Origin: Photobacterium frigidiphilum
GTDB lineage: Bacteria; Pseudomonadota; Gammaproteobacteria; Enterobacterales; Vibrionaceae
Length of the DNA stretch: 64,000 nucleotides
Assembly: GCF_003025615.1 (NCBI RefSeq)
Contig: NZ_PYMJ01000016.1
Span: 1 to 64,000 of the forward strand
Reading direction: 5' to 3'
Below the pieces are notes generated by a model. It worked only from the letters and a program-made list of their open reading frames with translations, did not search any database and had not been told where the DNA came from. Below, piece after piece: positions 47,409 through 58,877 of the stretch (position 1 is the first letter of the stretch; each line of letters starts with the position of its first letter). A program made the position numbers and the translations under genes.

Positions 47409-48280
47409 TGTACACCTGCCGCAGAGTTCTTGATTAAACGTACCGTGACACGTCGATTTTTCTTTCGCCCATCAGCTAACGCGTTATCAGCGATTGGATA
47501 ACGATCGCCATGAGAGCGAATTTGAATCATTTTCTGGGGAACACCAAATTCAATAAGGAGTGCAGCCATTTCTTCAGCCCGCTCACGTGAAATTCGTAAA
47601 TTCACCGTCGATCGTCCTTGGCTGTCTGAATAACCATCAATCAAGACTTTCTTAATTGACCGAATAACTTTCACATACTCAGCTATACCATATGCCGTTC
47701 TAATATCTAATTTAGAAACTAACGTTGAACCTGATGGGTAATAAAATTCAGAAGATCTAACCTGCTGATAATTGAGTAATATCAAATCGTCCTTACACGA
47801 TAGAAATCGTTTTGCTGGTAATTCAAAATTCACATTAGAAATAACAACAGTGTCATTTTTTTGACCGTGTCCATTAAGACCAATTTTAATCCATTCGCCT
47901 TGATCTAAACGCTCAAAAACTTCATCAGCGTTATTAAAAACAAGCTCGCTGGTCAACAAAGAAAAAGACACATTACCTTGATAGTTAATATTGTTTACTT
48001 TTTCAACAGCCCAGTATGCTGGCATTGAATCAACAGAATGATCATCTGTTAGATTTTTTAGTTCTTTCGATATTATTTCTAAGCGTGTACCCACTCCTGC
48101 TTCGGCGATTATTTTAACAACACCAAAACCCTCGACATCATGAGAGATAACACACTCCGTTTTACTGCCGAAAAACACCCAAGTACTACTATCCAATGGT
48201 GATATCCAAACATTATCACCTGCACATACGGTACAAGAAACAACCAGTACCAATAATGTAATAATGCTTTTTATAACCAT
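47405..48280 (-). CDS. motY: Lateral flagellar motor protein MotY
   Basis: A 291-residue periplasmic protein with a signal peptide ([21 protein letters not shown]), a MotY-type N-terminal domain and a C-terminal OmpA-like peptidoglycan-binding domain ([27 protein letters not shown] ... [10 protein letters not shown]). MotY forms the T-ring that helps the stator engage. The V. parahaemolyticus lateral cluster has a motY next to lafK, which supports the call. ATG 48280 is chosen for the signal peptide; the open frame upstream uses TTG codons. It is cotranslated with lafK. Confidence 0.87.
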   Translation of the reverse strand: MVIKSIITLLVLVVSCTVCAGDNVWISPLDSSTWVFFGSKTECVISHDVEGFGVVKIIAEAGVGTRLEIISKELKNLTDDHSVDSMPAYWAVEKVNNINYQGNVSFSLLTSELVFNNADEVFERLDQGEWIKIGLNGHGQKNDTVVISNVNFELPAKRFLSCKDDLILLNYQQVRSSEFYYPSGSTLVSKLDIRTAYGIAEYVKVIRSIKKVLIDGYSDSQGRSTVNLRISRERAEEMAALLIEFGVPQKMIQIRSHGDRYPIADNALADGRKKNRRVTVRLIKNSAAGVQ

Positions 48281-48976
48281 TATATTCAAAGCCTTAGTCA
48301 ACAATAGAAAACTGTAAAACGCTGTTTTTTATTTTGAGCAAATCTAATTACGACAGAGCGATCAATTAATAACTTCAATTAATTAGTCATTATTTTTGAT
48401 GATGTTTATATGTCATCTCAAAACGAAAAAATAAAACATATTAGAATAAAAAACATACGAAATAGGGGGGTGAAATTGCCATTATTGTTAATATTGTTAA
48501 TATTGTTAATATTGTTAATTGCTAATAGTGCGGCTTTTTCACTCTTATTATTTAGCTGAATAAGAAACCATCTATAACAATATGTCAAGCGTCAATATAA
48601 TGAGGTGGATATATAGCTAAATATGATAATATTTTGACGGTTTATATAATGGCACATTTGGATTGACAAACCTAGTGGTCAAAAGGTAGTCTCGCCCGCA
48701 TCATGTGGCTTATAATGAATTATATTAGTCATCAGTTACATATTTTCTTGTTTTTTAGACAATGTCTTTTTACAAAAACATATGCAATTAAGTCAAAAAA
48801 TTAATAACAACTACAATTCTAAATAACGCTATTAATATCAACCTCAGTGTTGCTTACAATTACATCGGTTGAATTACACTCAATTTAAAATTGTATACAG
48901 TTAATAATAGCCATAGGTTTCACGTGATGCTGATTCCATATTTTTATTATTTAAACTCATTATTTAAAATAAGGTC
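48281..48976. other. Long divergent spacer between motY and fliM
   Basis: About 700 very A/T-rich bases with no gene. It should carry the promoters for the leftward motY-lafK-fli operon and the rightward fliM operon. No canonical sigma-54 element was found on either strand; a TATAAT at 48711-48716 lacks a good -35. It contains a 9-base tandem repeat (48484-48519) and a partial parS-like GGTTTCACGTGA (48917-48928). The length and composition suggest a regulated region, possibly bound by H-NS-like proteins. Confidence 0.55.
48484..48519. repeat. Four tandem copies of a 9-base unit
   Basis: ATTGTTAAT is repeated four times in perfect register, followed by TGCTAAT. It lies about 200 bases upstream of motY and 460 upstream of fliM. 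Confidence 0.95.
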
Positions 48977-49870
48977 ATGATGAAAAAGAGCAAAATCATT
49001 TCAAACCTTGAGCAGACAGAGGTCCGTGATTTTGATCTCGCAAGTCCTGAACATCGCATTGGTGCATTACAAGCGATCATCGACAATGTTTGCAAGCAAT
49101 TTGAACGTTCTGCACGACAGTCTTTTCATCACCTTTTGCGTCACCCTGTCGAGTTTAGTTTTGATCAACAAGACACCTTAAAATTACAAGACTACTTACA
49201 GCAGCTTAAAAAACCCTGTTTATATCGTGAGTTTACGGTTAGCCCGCATGATTTACATGGCACCGTCTCAATTGATGGCGAGTTGTTGTTTTTCATGGTT
49301 GATCTGTTTTTTGGCGGCAACGGTAATAACATCCGCCGCAACAATGATATGAGTGATACTGAATTACGTCTAGTTGAGCGCTTTTTCAATCTAGCACTGG
49401 AACAATTTGCACATGGTTGGCACAGCATTACCAGCTGGCATAACCACTTGACTGAAAAGAATACGCTTCGACTTGGCAACCCAATGCAAAATAATCAGTT
49501 GTATCAGGTTTGTCGTTTTACGATTGATGTTTGCGGTCATAAAGGCTGGTTTGAGATCGCCTTACCCTTTGCCGGGTTAGATTTTTTACGCGATCAACAA
49601 TGTAAAACTGCTGACATAGAAACAGACCCGGAGCTTCAAGCAAAGATCCAAACCAAAATTTGTCAAACTCCGATGCGATTAACCACCACGTTATGTGAAC
49701 GTAATTTAGCTCTGGGAAAAGTAATGGATTTAAAGACAGGCGATATTATTCCCGTGGAACTGCCCAATGAAGTAACAGTAAGAGCTGGAAAAACATCGCT
49801 ATTTACAGCACGAATTGCCGAACATAACGCAAGTTTAGTGCTTCAAATTCAAAGCATTATCAAGCAGTAG
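48977..49870 (+). CDS. fliM: Lateral motor switch protein FliM
   Basis: A 297-residue FliM (E. coli 334). The middle CheC-like domain and the C-terminal FliN-like domain (LGKVMDLKTGDIIPVELPNEVTVRAGKTSLFTARI) are present. The N-terminus (MKKSKIISNLEQTEVRDFDLAS) lacks the LSQxEIDALL peptide that binds CheY-P in chemotactic FliM proteins. Two ATG codons (48977 and 48980) follow AAGG; the second has the better spacing. It is the first gene of the rightward fliM-flhA operon. Confidence 0.9.
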   Translation: MMKKSKIISNLEQTEVRDFDLASPEHRIGALQAIIDNVCKQFERSARQSFHHLLRHPVEFSFDQQDTLKLQDYLQQLKKPCLYREFTVSPHDLHGTVSIDGELLFFMVDLFFGGNGNNIRRNNDMSDTELRLVERFFNLALEQFAHGWHSITSWHNHLTEKNTLRLGNPMQNNQLYQVCRFTIDVCGHKGWFEIALPFAGLDFLRDQQCKTADIETDPELQAKIQTKICQTPMRLTTTLCERNLALGKVMDLKTGDIIPVELPNEVTVRAGKTSLFTARIAEHNASLVLQIQSIIKQ

Positions 49871-49881
49871 TAGGAACCAAC

Positions 49882-50244
49882 ATGTCTGAAAAAAATAATG
49901 ATTTGAGTCTTGATCTGGATGATCTGGATGATCTGGATTTAGGTACTTTGGGCCAAGTCCAGGCCCCCGAAGCCACGTCATCACAAGACATGAACTTCAT
50001 TCGCAATATTCCGGTTAACCTGACACTTGAAGTAGCCAGTACCGAGTTAATGGTGGGTGATTTGATGAATATCGGTTTAGGAACAGTTATCGAGTTAGAT
50101 AAAATCAGTGGTGAAGCCATGGATGTCAAAGTGAATGGTACCCTACTCGGTCACGCTGAAGTCGTTATTGTGAATAATAAATACGGCCTGCGCTTGGTGA
50201 GTGTTGTTGATGATAACGACATGCTAAAAGGTTTAACCAAGTAA
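49882..50244 (+). CDS. fliN: Lateral motor switch protein FliN
   Basis: A 120-residue FliN. The C-terminal SpoA domain is typical (NIPVNLTLEVASTELMVGDLMNIGLGTVIELDK ... VNGTLLGHAEVVIVNNKYGLRLV). The N-terminal part is acidic, with an LDLDDLDDLDL run encoded by a perfect 9-base tandem repeat. It forms the lower C-ring and docks FliH. It lies 11 bases after fliM, and its stop overlaps the fliP start. Confidence 0.95.
   Translation: MSEKNNDLSLDLDDLDDLDLGTLGQVQAPEATSSQDMNFIRNIPVNLTLEVASTELMVGDLMNIGLGTVIELDKISGEAMDVKVNGTLLGHAEVVIVNNKYGLRLVSVVDDNDMLKGLTK
49912..49938 (+). repeat. Three tandem copies of a 9-base unit inside fliN
   Basis: GATCTGGAT is repeated three times without change and codes for repeated Asp-Leu-Asp. 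Each unit carries a GATC Dam site. Slippage could change copy number by whole codon triplets without shifting the frame. Confidence 0.95.
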
Positions 50245-50972
50245 TGCGCTTGCTCGGAATATTGCTGGCACTTCTGTTATTTAGTCACCCAGCTTTTGCA
50301 CAAGACCTCCCTCTTTTGACCATCAATGGGCCTAACGGCCAAGAGGAATATAGCGTCAAGCTGCAAATATTCTTACTTATGACCGCGCTGGCATTTTTGC
50401 CTGCGATGCTGCTGATGACGACCAGTTTTACCCGTATTATCATTGTGCTCGGTATCTTGCGCCAAGCGATGGGCTTACAGCAAAGCCCCCCGAACCGAGT
50501 ATTGGTTGGCATTGCACTGACATTATCACTGTTTATTATGCGACCAGTGATCCACGACATTTACGACAATGCCGTTGTACCTTACCAGAAAGGTGAAATG
50601 ACGATGTTCGAGGCCGCTAAAGTTGCTGAACAGCCATTGCGTCAGTTTATGCTACAGCAGACCCGAGAAACCGATTTAGAACAAATATTACGGATTGCTG
50701 ATGAACCAGCACCAGACAATGTTGATGACCTAGACTTCTTGCTCGTAATGCCAGCCTTCATTTTAAGTGAATTAAAAACAGCGTTTCAAATTGGCTTTAT
50801 GTTATTCATTCCATTTTTGATCATCGATATGGTCGTTGCCAGTGTCTTAATGGCAATGGGTATGATGATGCTATCACCCTTGATTATCTCATTGCCGTTT
50901 AAGCTAATGGTGTTTGTGATGGTCGATGGTTGGTCGATGACCGTGGGTACATTAAGTGCGAGCTTTGGCTAA
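50244..50972 (+). CDS. fliP: Lateral export gate protein FliP
   Basis: A 242-residue FliP (E. coli 245) with a cleavable signal peptide (MRLLGILLALLLFSHPAFA) and four membrane helices. Conserved stretches include TSFTRIIIVLGILRQAMGLQQSPPNRVLVG and the C-terminal DMVVASVLMAMGMMMLSP. It is the core of the FliP5-Q4-R1 gate. Its ATG overlaps the fliN stop (TAATG), so there is no room for fliO between them. Confidence 0.96.
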   Translation: MRLLGILLALLLFSHPAFAQDLPLLTINGPNGQEEYSVKLQIFLLMTALAFLPAMLLMTTSFTRIIIVLGILRQAMGLQQSPPNRVLVGIALTLSLFIMRPVIHDIYDNAVVPYQKGEMTMFEAAKVAEQPLRQFMLQQTRETDLEQILRIADEPAPDNVDDLDFLLVMPAFILSELKTAFQIGFMLFIPFLIIDMVVASVLMAMGMMMLSPLIISLPFKLMVFVMVDGWSMTVGTLSASFG

Positions 50973-50974
50973 TT

Positions 50975-51244
50975 ATGAATTCTGAATTTGTCGCGACTTT
51001 TTTTGGTGATGCGTTAATGATCATCGTAAGCATGGTTTGTGTATTAATTATACCAAGCCTGCTGGTTGGCTTGGTGGTCAGTATTTTTCAAGCCGCAACT
51101 CAGATTAACGAGCAAACCCTTAGTTTTCTGCCTCGCCTGCTGATGACGTTTGCCATGCTCGGCTTTGCCGGTCCATGGTTATTGCGCACGCTAAGCGACC
51201 TATTCACACGCTTATTTTTAAACATCCCTCACCTAATCGGCTAA
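50975..51244 (+). CDS. fliQ: Lateral export gate protein FliQ
   Basis: An 89-residue protein, exactly the E. coli FliQ length, with two membrane helices (DALMIIVSMVCVLIIPSLLVGLVVSIFQAATQINEQTLSFLPRLLM). ATG 50975 begins two bases after the fliP stop; the same frame extends into fliP but that part is not FliQ-like. Confidence 0.95.
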   Translation: MNSEFVATFFGDALMIIVSMVCVLIIPSLLVGLVVSIFQAATQINEQTLSFLPRLLMTFAMLGFAGPWLLRTLSDLFTRLFLNIPHLIG

Positions 51245-51248
51245 ATAC

Positions 51249-52028
51249 ATGCTTGATGTTTCTGCGGCTCAGCTTACCGCTTGGCTAGGCCAAATCTGGT
51301 GGCCCTTTTTCCGTTTAGGTGCCGCCATGCTAATGATGCCAGTATTTGGTGGCTCAACCATTCCGACTCAAGTTCGAGTCGGACTGGCATTTTGTATCAG
51401 CCTTCTCGCAGCCCCCCTAATGCCCCCCATGCCCAGTGTTGATCCCTTATCGCTAGATGCATTAATACTGGGTGTCCAGCAAATGATTATTGGTGGCATC
51501 ATGGGATTAATGCTGGAATTACTCTTTGGGGTGTTTACCACGATGGGGCAGATATTATCAATGCAAATGGGGCTAGGCATGGCGATGAGCAATGACCCGA
51601 TTAATGGCGTTAGTATTCCAACACTTGGCAAATACTACCAGCTCTACATATTGCTGTTGTTTCTCGCGCTAGATGGTCATTTAGTGGCACTCGATGTGGT
51701 AGTGCAAAGCTTTAATGTGTGGCCCGTTGGCGAAATGCCGAGCCAAGATGCGCTATATTCCGTGGTAATGCGCTTAGGCTGGCTGATTGCGGCTGCCTTT
51801 CTATTAGCACTTCCCGCTGTATGCGCGATGCTACTGGTGAACGGTGCTTTCGGCATGATGAACCGCGCCGCCCCTCAGCTAAATGTTTTTGCACTCGGCT
51901 TTCCGATGACCATGCTACTCGGCCTGATGTGCCTGCTCATTACCACTTCAAGTATTCCGGAAAACTTCACTCGGTTATGCAGTGAAACATTGGCTATGAT
52001 GGCGAATTTGGAGGCCGTTCAACCATGA
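51249..52028 (+). CDS. fliR: Lateral export gate protein FliR
   Basis: A 259-residue FliR (E. coli 261) with about six hydrophobic helices and conserved LGAAMLMMPVFGGSTIPTQVRVGLAFCISLL, MSNDPINGVSIPTLGKYYQ and the C-terminal NVFALGFPMTMLLGL. It completes the FliPQR helical gate. Its stop overlaps the flhB start (ATGA). Confidence 0.95.
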   Translation: MLDVSAAQLTAWLGQIWWPFFRLGAAMLMMPVFGGSTIPTQVRVGLAFCISLLAAPLMPPMPSVDPLSLDALILGVQQMIIGGIMGLMLELLFGVFTTMGQILSMQMGLGMAMSNDPINGVSIPTLGKYYQLYILLLFLALDGHLVALDVVVQSFNVWPVGEMPSQDALYSVVMRLGWLIAAAFLLALPAVCAMLLVNGAFGMMNRAAPQLNVFALGFPMTMLLGLMCLLITTSSIPENFTRLCSETLAMMANLEAVQP

Positions 52029-53152
52029 GTGAGAACAGTAGCCAAGATAAAACTGAACAGCCCAGTCAGCAGAAGCTTCGCAAAGCCCGCGAAGAAGGTA
52101 ACCTTCCGCGCTCAAAAGAGTTGGTTACGGCCTTGATGACCTTAGGTGCAGCATTGCTGTTAAGTGCCTTTTCCAGTGATTTGGCGCATATGTTCGACGA
52201 AGTCGCTACCTTGAATCTGGCGCTTCCCAAAAAAGCAGCATTTGAACCTGAGTTCATGCTGAAGCATTTATCATTCAGTTTAACATCGATGATATTTACC
52301 ATAAGTCCCATTTTCGGGCTGCTGTTACTGGTCACTATTTTAGCCAACATTATTCGGGGTGGGTGGAATATTTCTGTCACTGCCGCCCAACCCAAACTCT
52401 CAAAACTGAACCCTCTGTCGGGGATCAAAAGAATGTTTTCTACCAAATCGCTCGTCGAACTGGTTAAAAGCATTCTAAAAGTCAGCCTGATTGGCGGTAC
52501 CTTGTATTGGTTACTGAGCAACCACCTGACACAAATTATTGCCCTGCAACGCTTACCGATGACCGAAGCGATTTTGCAAACCGTCGATATTTTATGGCAG
52601 GGGCTATTTAGTTTTGGCTTAGCGCTGCTGCTGATTGCAGTATTAGAGTTGCCTTATGCCGGGTGGGACTACACCAAGCAGCTCAAAATGACTAAGCAGG
52701 AAGTAAAAGAAGAACATAAAAACAGCGAAGGTAAGCCTGAGGTCAAAGCCAAGATCAGACAGCTACAGCAACAAATGTCGCAACGGCAAATGCATAAAAC
52801 CGTGCCGCAAGCAGACGTAGTGATCACTAACCCGACCCATTATGCTATTGCTTTAAAATACGATTTAGATAAAGCCAGCGCCCCTTTTGTTTTGGCTAAA
52901 GGAACCGATCAGATGGCACTGGAGATGCGAAAGATTGCCCGTCATCACAATTGCCCGATAGTCGAAATTCCGGCTCTGACACGTGCTGTTTATTATTCGA
53001 CAAATGAATGGCAGGAAATTCCAGCCCCCTTATATGTCGCCGTTGCCCATATACTGACTTTTGTCTTTCAGATGGAACAATACAAGCAGGGTCGACAACC
53101 TAGTAAACCTGAATTCCCACAGGTCTCGATTCCCAAAGAATTGCACCGCTAA
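52025..53152 (+). CDS. flhB: Lateral export switch protein FlhB
   Basis: A 375-residue FlhB. It has a polar N-terminus (SSQDKTEQPSQQKLRKAREEGNLPRSKEL), four membrane helices and the cytoplasmic autocleavage motif NPTH at residues 269-272, the same position as in Salmonella FlhB. Cleavage after the Asn switches export from rod/hook to filament substrates under FliK control. Start ATG 52025 overlaps fliR by four bases. Confidence 0.96.
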   Translation: MSENSSQDKTEQPSQQKLRKAREEGNLPRSKELVTALMTLGAALLLSAFSSDLAHMFDEVATLNLALPKKAAFEPEFMLKHLSFSLTSMIFTISPIFGLLLLVTILANIIRGGWNISVTAAQPKLSKLNPLSGIKRMFSTKSLVELVKSILKVSLIGGTLYWLLSNHLTQIIALQRLPMTEAILQTVDILWQGLFSFGLALLLIAVLELPYAGWDYTKQLKMTKQEVKEEHKNSEGKPEVKAKIRQLQQQMSQRQMHKTVPQADVVITNPTHYAIALKYDLDKASAPFVLAKGTDQMALEMRKIARHHNCPIVEIPALTRAVYYSTNEWQEIPAPLYVAVAHILTFVFQMEQYKQGRQPSKPEFPQVSIPKELHR

Positions 53153-53168
53153 TTGGAACTGAGCATCA

Positions 53169-55271
53169 ATGAAACAGAAACTAGCCCCACTACTAACGCT
53201 ATTAGCTAAAGGACAACTGGGGATCCCACTGGTCCTTATGATCATCTTGGCGATGATCATGCTGCCTATCCCACCGCTGGTGCTGGATATGTTGTTTACC
53301 TTCAATATCGTACTTTCACTGCTCGTGATGCTGGTCAGCGTATACAGTAAGCGATCGCTTGATTTCTCGGTATTCCCGAGCATCTTGCTGATTGCAACCT
53401 TGCTACGTCTGGCACTGAACGTTGCCTCTACCCGTGTGGTTTTGTTGAACGGTCAGAACGGGGGTGATGCTGCTGGTAAAGTGATCCAAGCCTTTGGTGA
53501 TGTGGTGATCGGCGGTAACTATGTTGTCGGTATGGTGGTCTTTGTCATCTTGATTATCATTAACTTTGTAGTGGTTACCAAAGGTGGAGAGCGTATTTCC
53601 GAAGTAAGTGCCCGCTTTACTCTTGATGCGATGCCAGGTAAACAGATGGCCATCGATGCGGACTTAAATGCCGGTATTATCGATCACCTTCAAGCTAAAC
53701 AACGCCGCGAAGATGTTGCACAAGAAGCCGATTTCTATGGTTCGATGGATGGTGCGTCAAAGTTTGTTCGAGGTGATGCCATTGCCGGGATGCTGATCCT
53801 GTTTATTAACATCATCGGTGGTATCAGCATTGGTGTGTTCGAATACGGACTATCATTTTCTGACGCCTTCCAAACCTATGCGTTATTAACCATTGGTGAT
53901 GGTCTTGTCGCCCAGATCCCATCATTGTTATTGGCAACAGCGGCTGCAATCATTGTTACCCGCGTCACTGACAGTAACGACCTGTCACAGCAAATCAGTA
54001 AGCAGATGCTAGCATCGCCAGTCGTGCTGTTTGTAGTAGCGGGCATCATGTTAATCCTGGGTTTAATCCCAGGCATGCCCCACCTCGCATTCTTATGTTT
54101 TTCTGCCGCAGTTGCTTTTACTGGCTGGCGAATGACAAAAAAAGAACACTCAACAGATAATGACGATGACCTAGTCCGCGCCGAAGAGATTGTTGAGCAA
54201 CACGGCCAACCAGAAAATAAAGAACTGATTGTTAGTGATATTCCCCTCATTCATGCCTTGAGCTTAAATGTCGGTTTTCGCTTAGTAAGTTTAATTGATC
54301 GCCGTCAGGGGGCTGAGCTGCTAAGCCGCTTAGTAGGTATCCGTAAGACATTAACCGAACAACGTGGCTTTGTGATCCCGAAAATTCATGTCAAAGATGA
54401 TCTGGCGTTAGAAGCAAGCCAGTACCAAATTGCAGTGAGAGGCGCGACGATTGTCCAGGCCGAGCTTGAAATAGATCGCCTACTGGCAATTAACCCCGGC
54501 CAAGTGTACGGCAATGTCGATGGTATTCTCACCAAAGACCCGGCTTATGGCATGGAAGCAGTCTGGATAGCGGCGCAAGAAAAAGACAAAGCGGTAAATC
54601 TCGGCTATACCGTGGTTGATCATGCAACCATTATCTCGACCCATGTCAGCAAGGTAATTAATGATTACATTGAAGATATTCTTAGCCCCGAAGAAGTCGC
54701 GGGGATTATTGAACGCCTTGCGACACTGAACAGTAAGTTAGCTGATGATCTGCAACAAAAATTGACCCCTCAACAATTACTGCGTGTATTCCGTCAGTTA
54801 ACAGTTGATGGCGTATCACTGTCTGACATCGTCAGCATTGCAAATTCAATGGTCGAGTCAGCAGAACTATCCAAAGATCCAATTCTATTAGCCGCAGATG
54901 TGCGTTGTATTTTACGCCGCGTACTGCTCAATAATTTAATTGGCATGAAAACCGAAGTCCCTGCCGTTACTCTTTCTTCGGAATTAGAAAATATGCTACT
55001 AGGGGCATTAAGCCAAGCACAATCAGGAGGACACGTCCAGTTAGACGGCTTTGCCTTAGAGCCAACGGTGATTGATAAATTACAACGCAGCTTACCTGAA
55101 GTGTTAGACAACATGCGCATTAATGGCCACACCCCAATCTTATTGGTGTTGCCACAATTGCGCCCACTGCTAGCCCGTTATTCAAGGGTCTGTGCGCGTG
55201 GTCTGCAGGTCTTATCGTTTAATGAAATTCCTGATGACAGAGGCGTAGCTGTAGTGGGTAATATGGGATAA
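53169..55271 (+). CDS. flhA: Lateral export gate protein FlhA
   Basis: A 700-residue FlhA (E. coli 692). The N-terminal half has about eight membrane helices with the family blocks NIVLSLLVMLVSVYSKRSLDFSVFPSILL, ALNVASTRVVLL and VSARFTLDAMPGKQMAIDADLNAG. The C-terminal half forms the cytoplasmic nonameric ring that receives chaperone-substrate complexes. It is the last gene of the fliM operon and ends at a terminator shared with gyrB. Confidence 0.96.
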   Translation: MKQKLAPLLTLLAKGQLGIPLVLMIILAMIMLPIPPLVLDMLFTFNIVLSLLVMLVSVYSKRSLDFSVFPSILLIATLLRLALNVASTRVVLLNGQNGGDAAGKVIQAFGDVVIGGNYVVGMVVFVILIIINFVVVTKGGERISEVSARFTLDAMPGKQMAIDADLNAGIIDHLQAKQRREDVAQEADFYGSMDGASKFVRGDAIAGMLILFINIIGGISIGVFEYGLSFSDAFQTYALLTIGDGLVAQIPSLLLATAAAIIVTRVTDSNDLSQQISKQMLASPVVLFVVAGIMLILGLIPGMPHLAFLCFSAAVAFTGWRMTKKEHSTDNDDDLVRAEEIVEQHGQPENKELIVSDIPLIHALSLNVGFRLVSLIDRRQGAELLSRLVGIRKTLTEQRGFVIPKIHVKDDLALEASQYQIAVRGATIVQAELEIDRLLAINPGQVYGNVDGILTKDPAYGMEAVWIAAQEKDKAVNLGYTVVDHATIISTHVSKVINDYIEDILSPEEVAGIIERLATLNSKLADDLQQKLTPQQLLRVFRQLTVDGVSLSDIVSIANSMVESAELSKDPILLAADVRCILRRVLLNNLIGMKTEVPAVTLSSELENMLLGALSQAQSGGHVQLDGFALEPTVIDKLQRSLPEVLDNMRINGHTPILLVLPQLRPLLARYSRVCARGLQVLSFNEIPDDRGVAVVGNMG

Positions 55272-55299
55272 CCCCAGAAGAATTTGAAATTTAAGCAAT

Positions 55300-55329
55300 A
55301 AAAAACGCCACTATCAAAGTGGCGTTTTG
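55300..55329. terminator. Bidirectional terminator between flhA and gyrB
   Basis: A perfect 11-base stem AAAACGCCACT / AGTGGCGTTTT with a five-base loop has an A run to the left and T residues to the right. It serves the convergent flhA and gyrB transcripts. Confidence 0.92.
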
Positions 55330-55357
55330 CGCTGTTACGAAGCTAAAACCGAACGTT

Positions 55358-57790
<2,433 letters not shown>

Positions 57791-57794
57791 TTAA

Positions 57795-58874
57795 TTATCC
57801 TGCGGTTATTTTACCGTGTTCCACATGAAACATCTTGCCATTTTCATCATGCATATCTGCAATTTGTTCATCACTGATCGCACTAATGAAAACCTGGGCG
57901 TTGGTTTCTTTTAACCGTTGCGCTAACAGCGCACGCCTATGGCTATCCAGCTCGGAAGCAAAATCATCAAGAAGGTAAATACACTGTTTGCCCGTTGCTT
58001 CTGTTAGATGAAGTCCTTGCGCTAAACGCAATGCGCATACCATCAGTTTAAGTTGTCCACGCGACAACACATCTTCAACAGGCGTACCAGCCACCTTCAT
58101 TCGTAAATCAGCCTTATGCGGACCATTTACGGTATAGCCAAGCTGACAATCACGCTCAAAATTACGTTTTAGCAGCTCAGCATAAGGGGTTTCTTTCTCC
58201 CAACCACGATAATAAGACAATTGAATATCATACTCAGGTAAAAATCCTTGGCAGATTTCAGCCGCTTTTTGTTTTACCGCGATAAGGTATTCGTCTCGCC
58301 ATACACTGATATCTTCAGCTAGCACTGCTAACTCTTGATCCCAATAACTGAGTTCACGGTAGCTGCGTGCTGTTTTTAACAGTGCATTGCGTTGTTTGGT
58401 GAGTCGCTTAATACGGCTCCAAGCATTATAGAACTTCGGCTCTATATGAAACACACCCCAATCAATAAAAGATCGACGATATTTCGGCCCACCAATCAAA
58501 AGCTCAAACCCTTCGGGTGTGATCAATTGCAGGGGCAATACTTGAGCTAATTGCGATAGCTTTTGACCGCTTTCACCAGAGACTTTCACTTCCGTTGTAC
58601 CATCTCGTTTTTTATTGATGCCAAGCGGAAGTTCTAATTGATTGTCAGTCAGTACTCGTCCATGAATAAACAACTCTTGTTGCTCATGACGAATAACACG
58701 ACTGGTAAGGTGGCTTCGGAACGAACGACCATGCCCCAGATAATGGATAGCTTCCAATACACTGGTTTTTCCACTGCCATTCGCGCCAACCAAAAAATTG
58801 AAGCGTGGTGACAAAGCTAAGTCACACGCTTCAATGTTTCTGAAGTCTTTAACGATTAAACGAGTAAGTGCCAT
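57795..58874 (-). CDS. recF: DNA replication and repair protein RecF
   Basis: A 359-residue SMC-like ATPase. Walker A is [15 protein letters not shown] (about 29-43), the ABC-type signature is [17 protein letters not shown] and Walker B is [13 protein letters not shown]. It loads RecA at ssDNA gaps with RecO and RecR. The last codons ([11 protein letters not shown]) contain a parS-like sequence at DNA level. It lies three bases after dnaN. Confidence 0.97.
   Translation of the reverse strand: MALTRLIVKDFRNIEACDLALSPRFNFLVGANGSGKTSVLEAIHYLGHGRSFRSHLTSRVIRHEQQELFIHGRVLTDNQLELPLGINKKRDGTTEVKVSGESGQKLSQLAQVLPLQLITPEGFELLIGGPKYRRSFIDWGVFHIEPKFYNAWSRIKRLTKQRNALLKTARSYRELSYWDQELAVLAEDISVWRDEYLIAVKQKAAEICQGFLPEYDIQLSYYRGWEKETPYAELLKRNFERDCQLGYTVNGPHKADLRMKVAGTPVEDVLSRGQLKLMVCALRLAQGLHLTEATGKQCIYLLDDFASELDSHRRALLAQRLKETNAQVFISAISDEQIADMHDENGKMFHVEHGKITAG
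57817..57832. promoter_or_regulatory. parS-like site inside the 3' end of recF
   Basis: TGTTCCACATGAAACA agrees with NGTTNCACGTGAAACN except for one central base (CACATG), as in the copies at 15366 and 16835. It overlaps the recF codons for MFHVE. It is about 41 kb from the nearest other site in the window. Confidence 0.65.
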
Positions 58875-58877
58875 GCT

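Noticed and set aside
48647-48668. TGGCACATTTGGATTGACA as a sigma-54 promoter for fliM
   Set aside because: The spacing between the GG and the downstream TTG element is two bases too long and the invariant GC is absent.
48917-48932. GGTTTCACGTGATGCT as a sixth parS site
   Set aside because: Only the left and central part matches; the right arm (GAAACA) is missing, with several mismatches to the 16-base palindrome.
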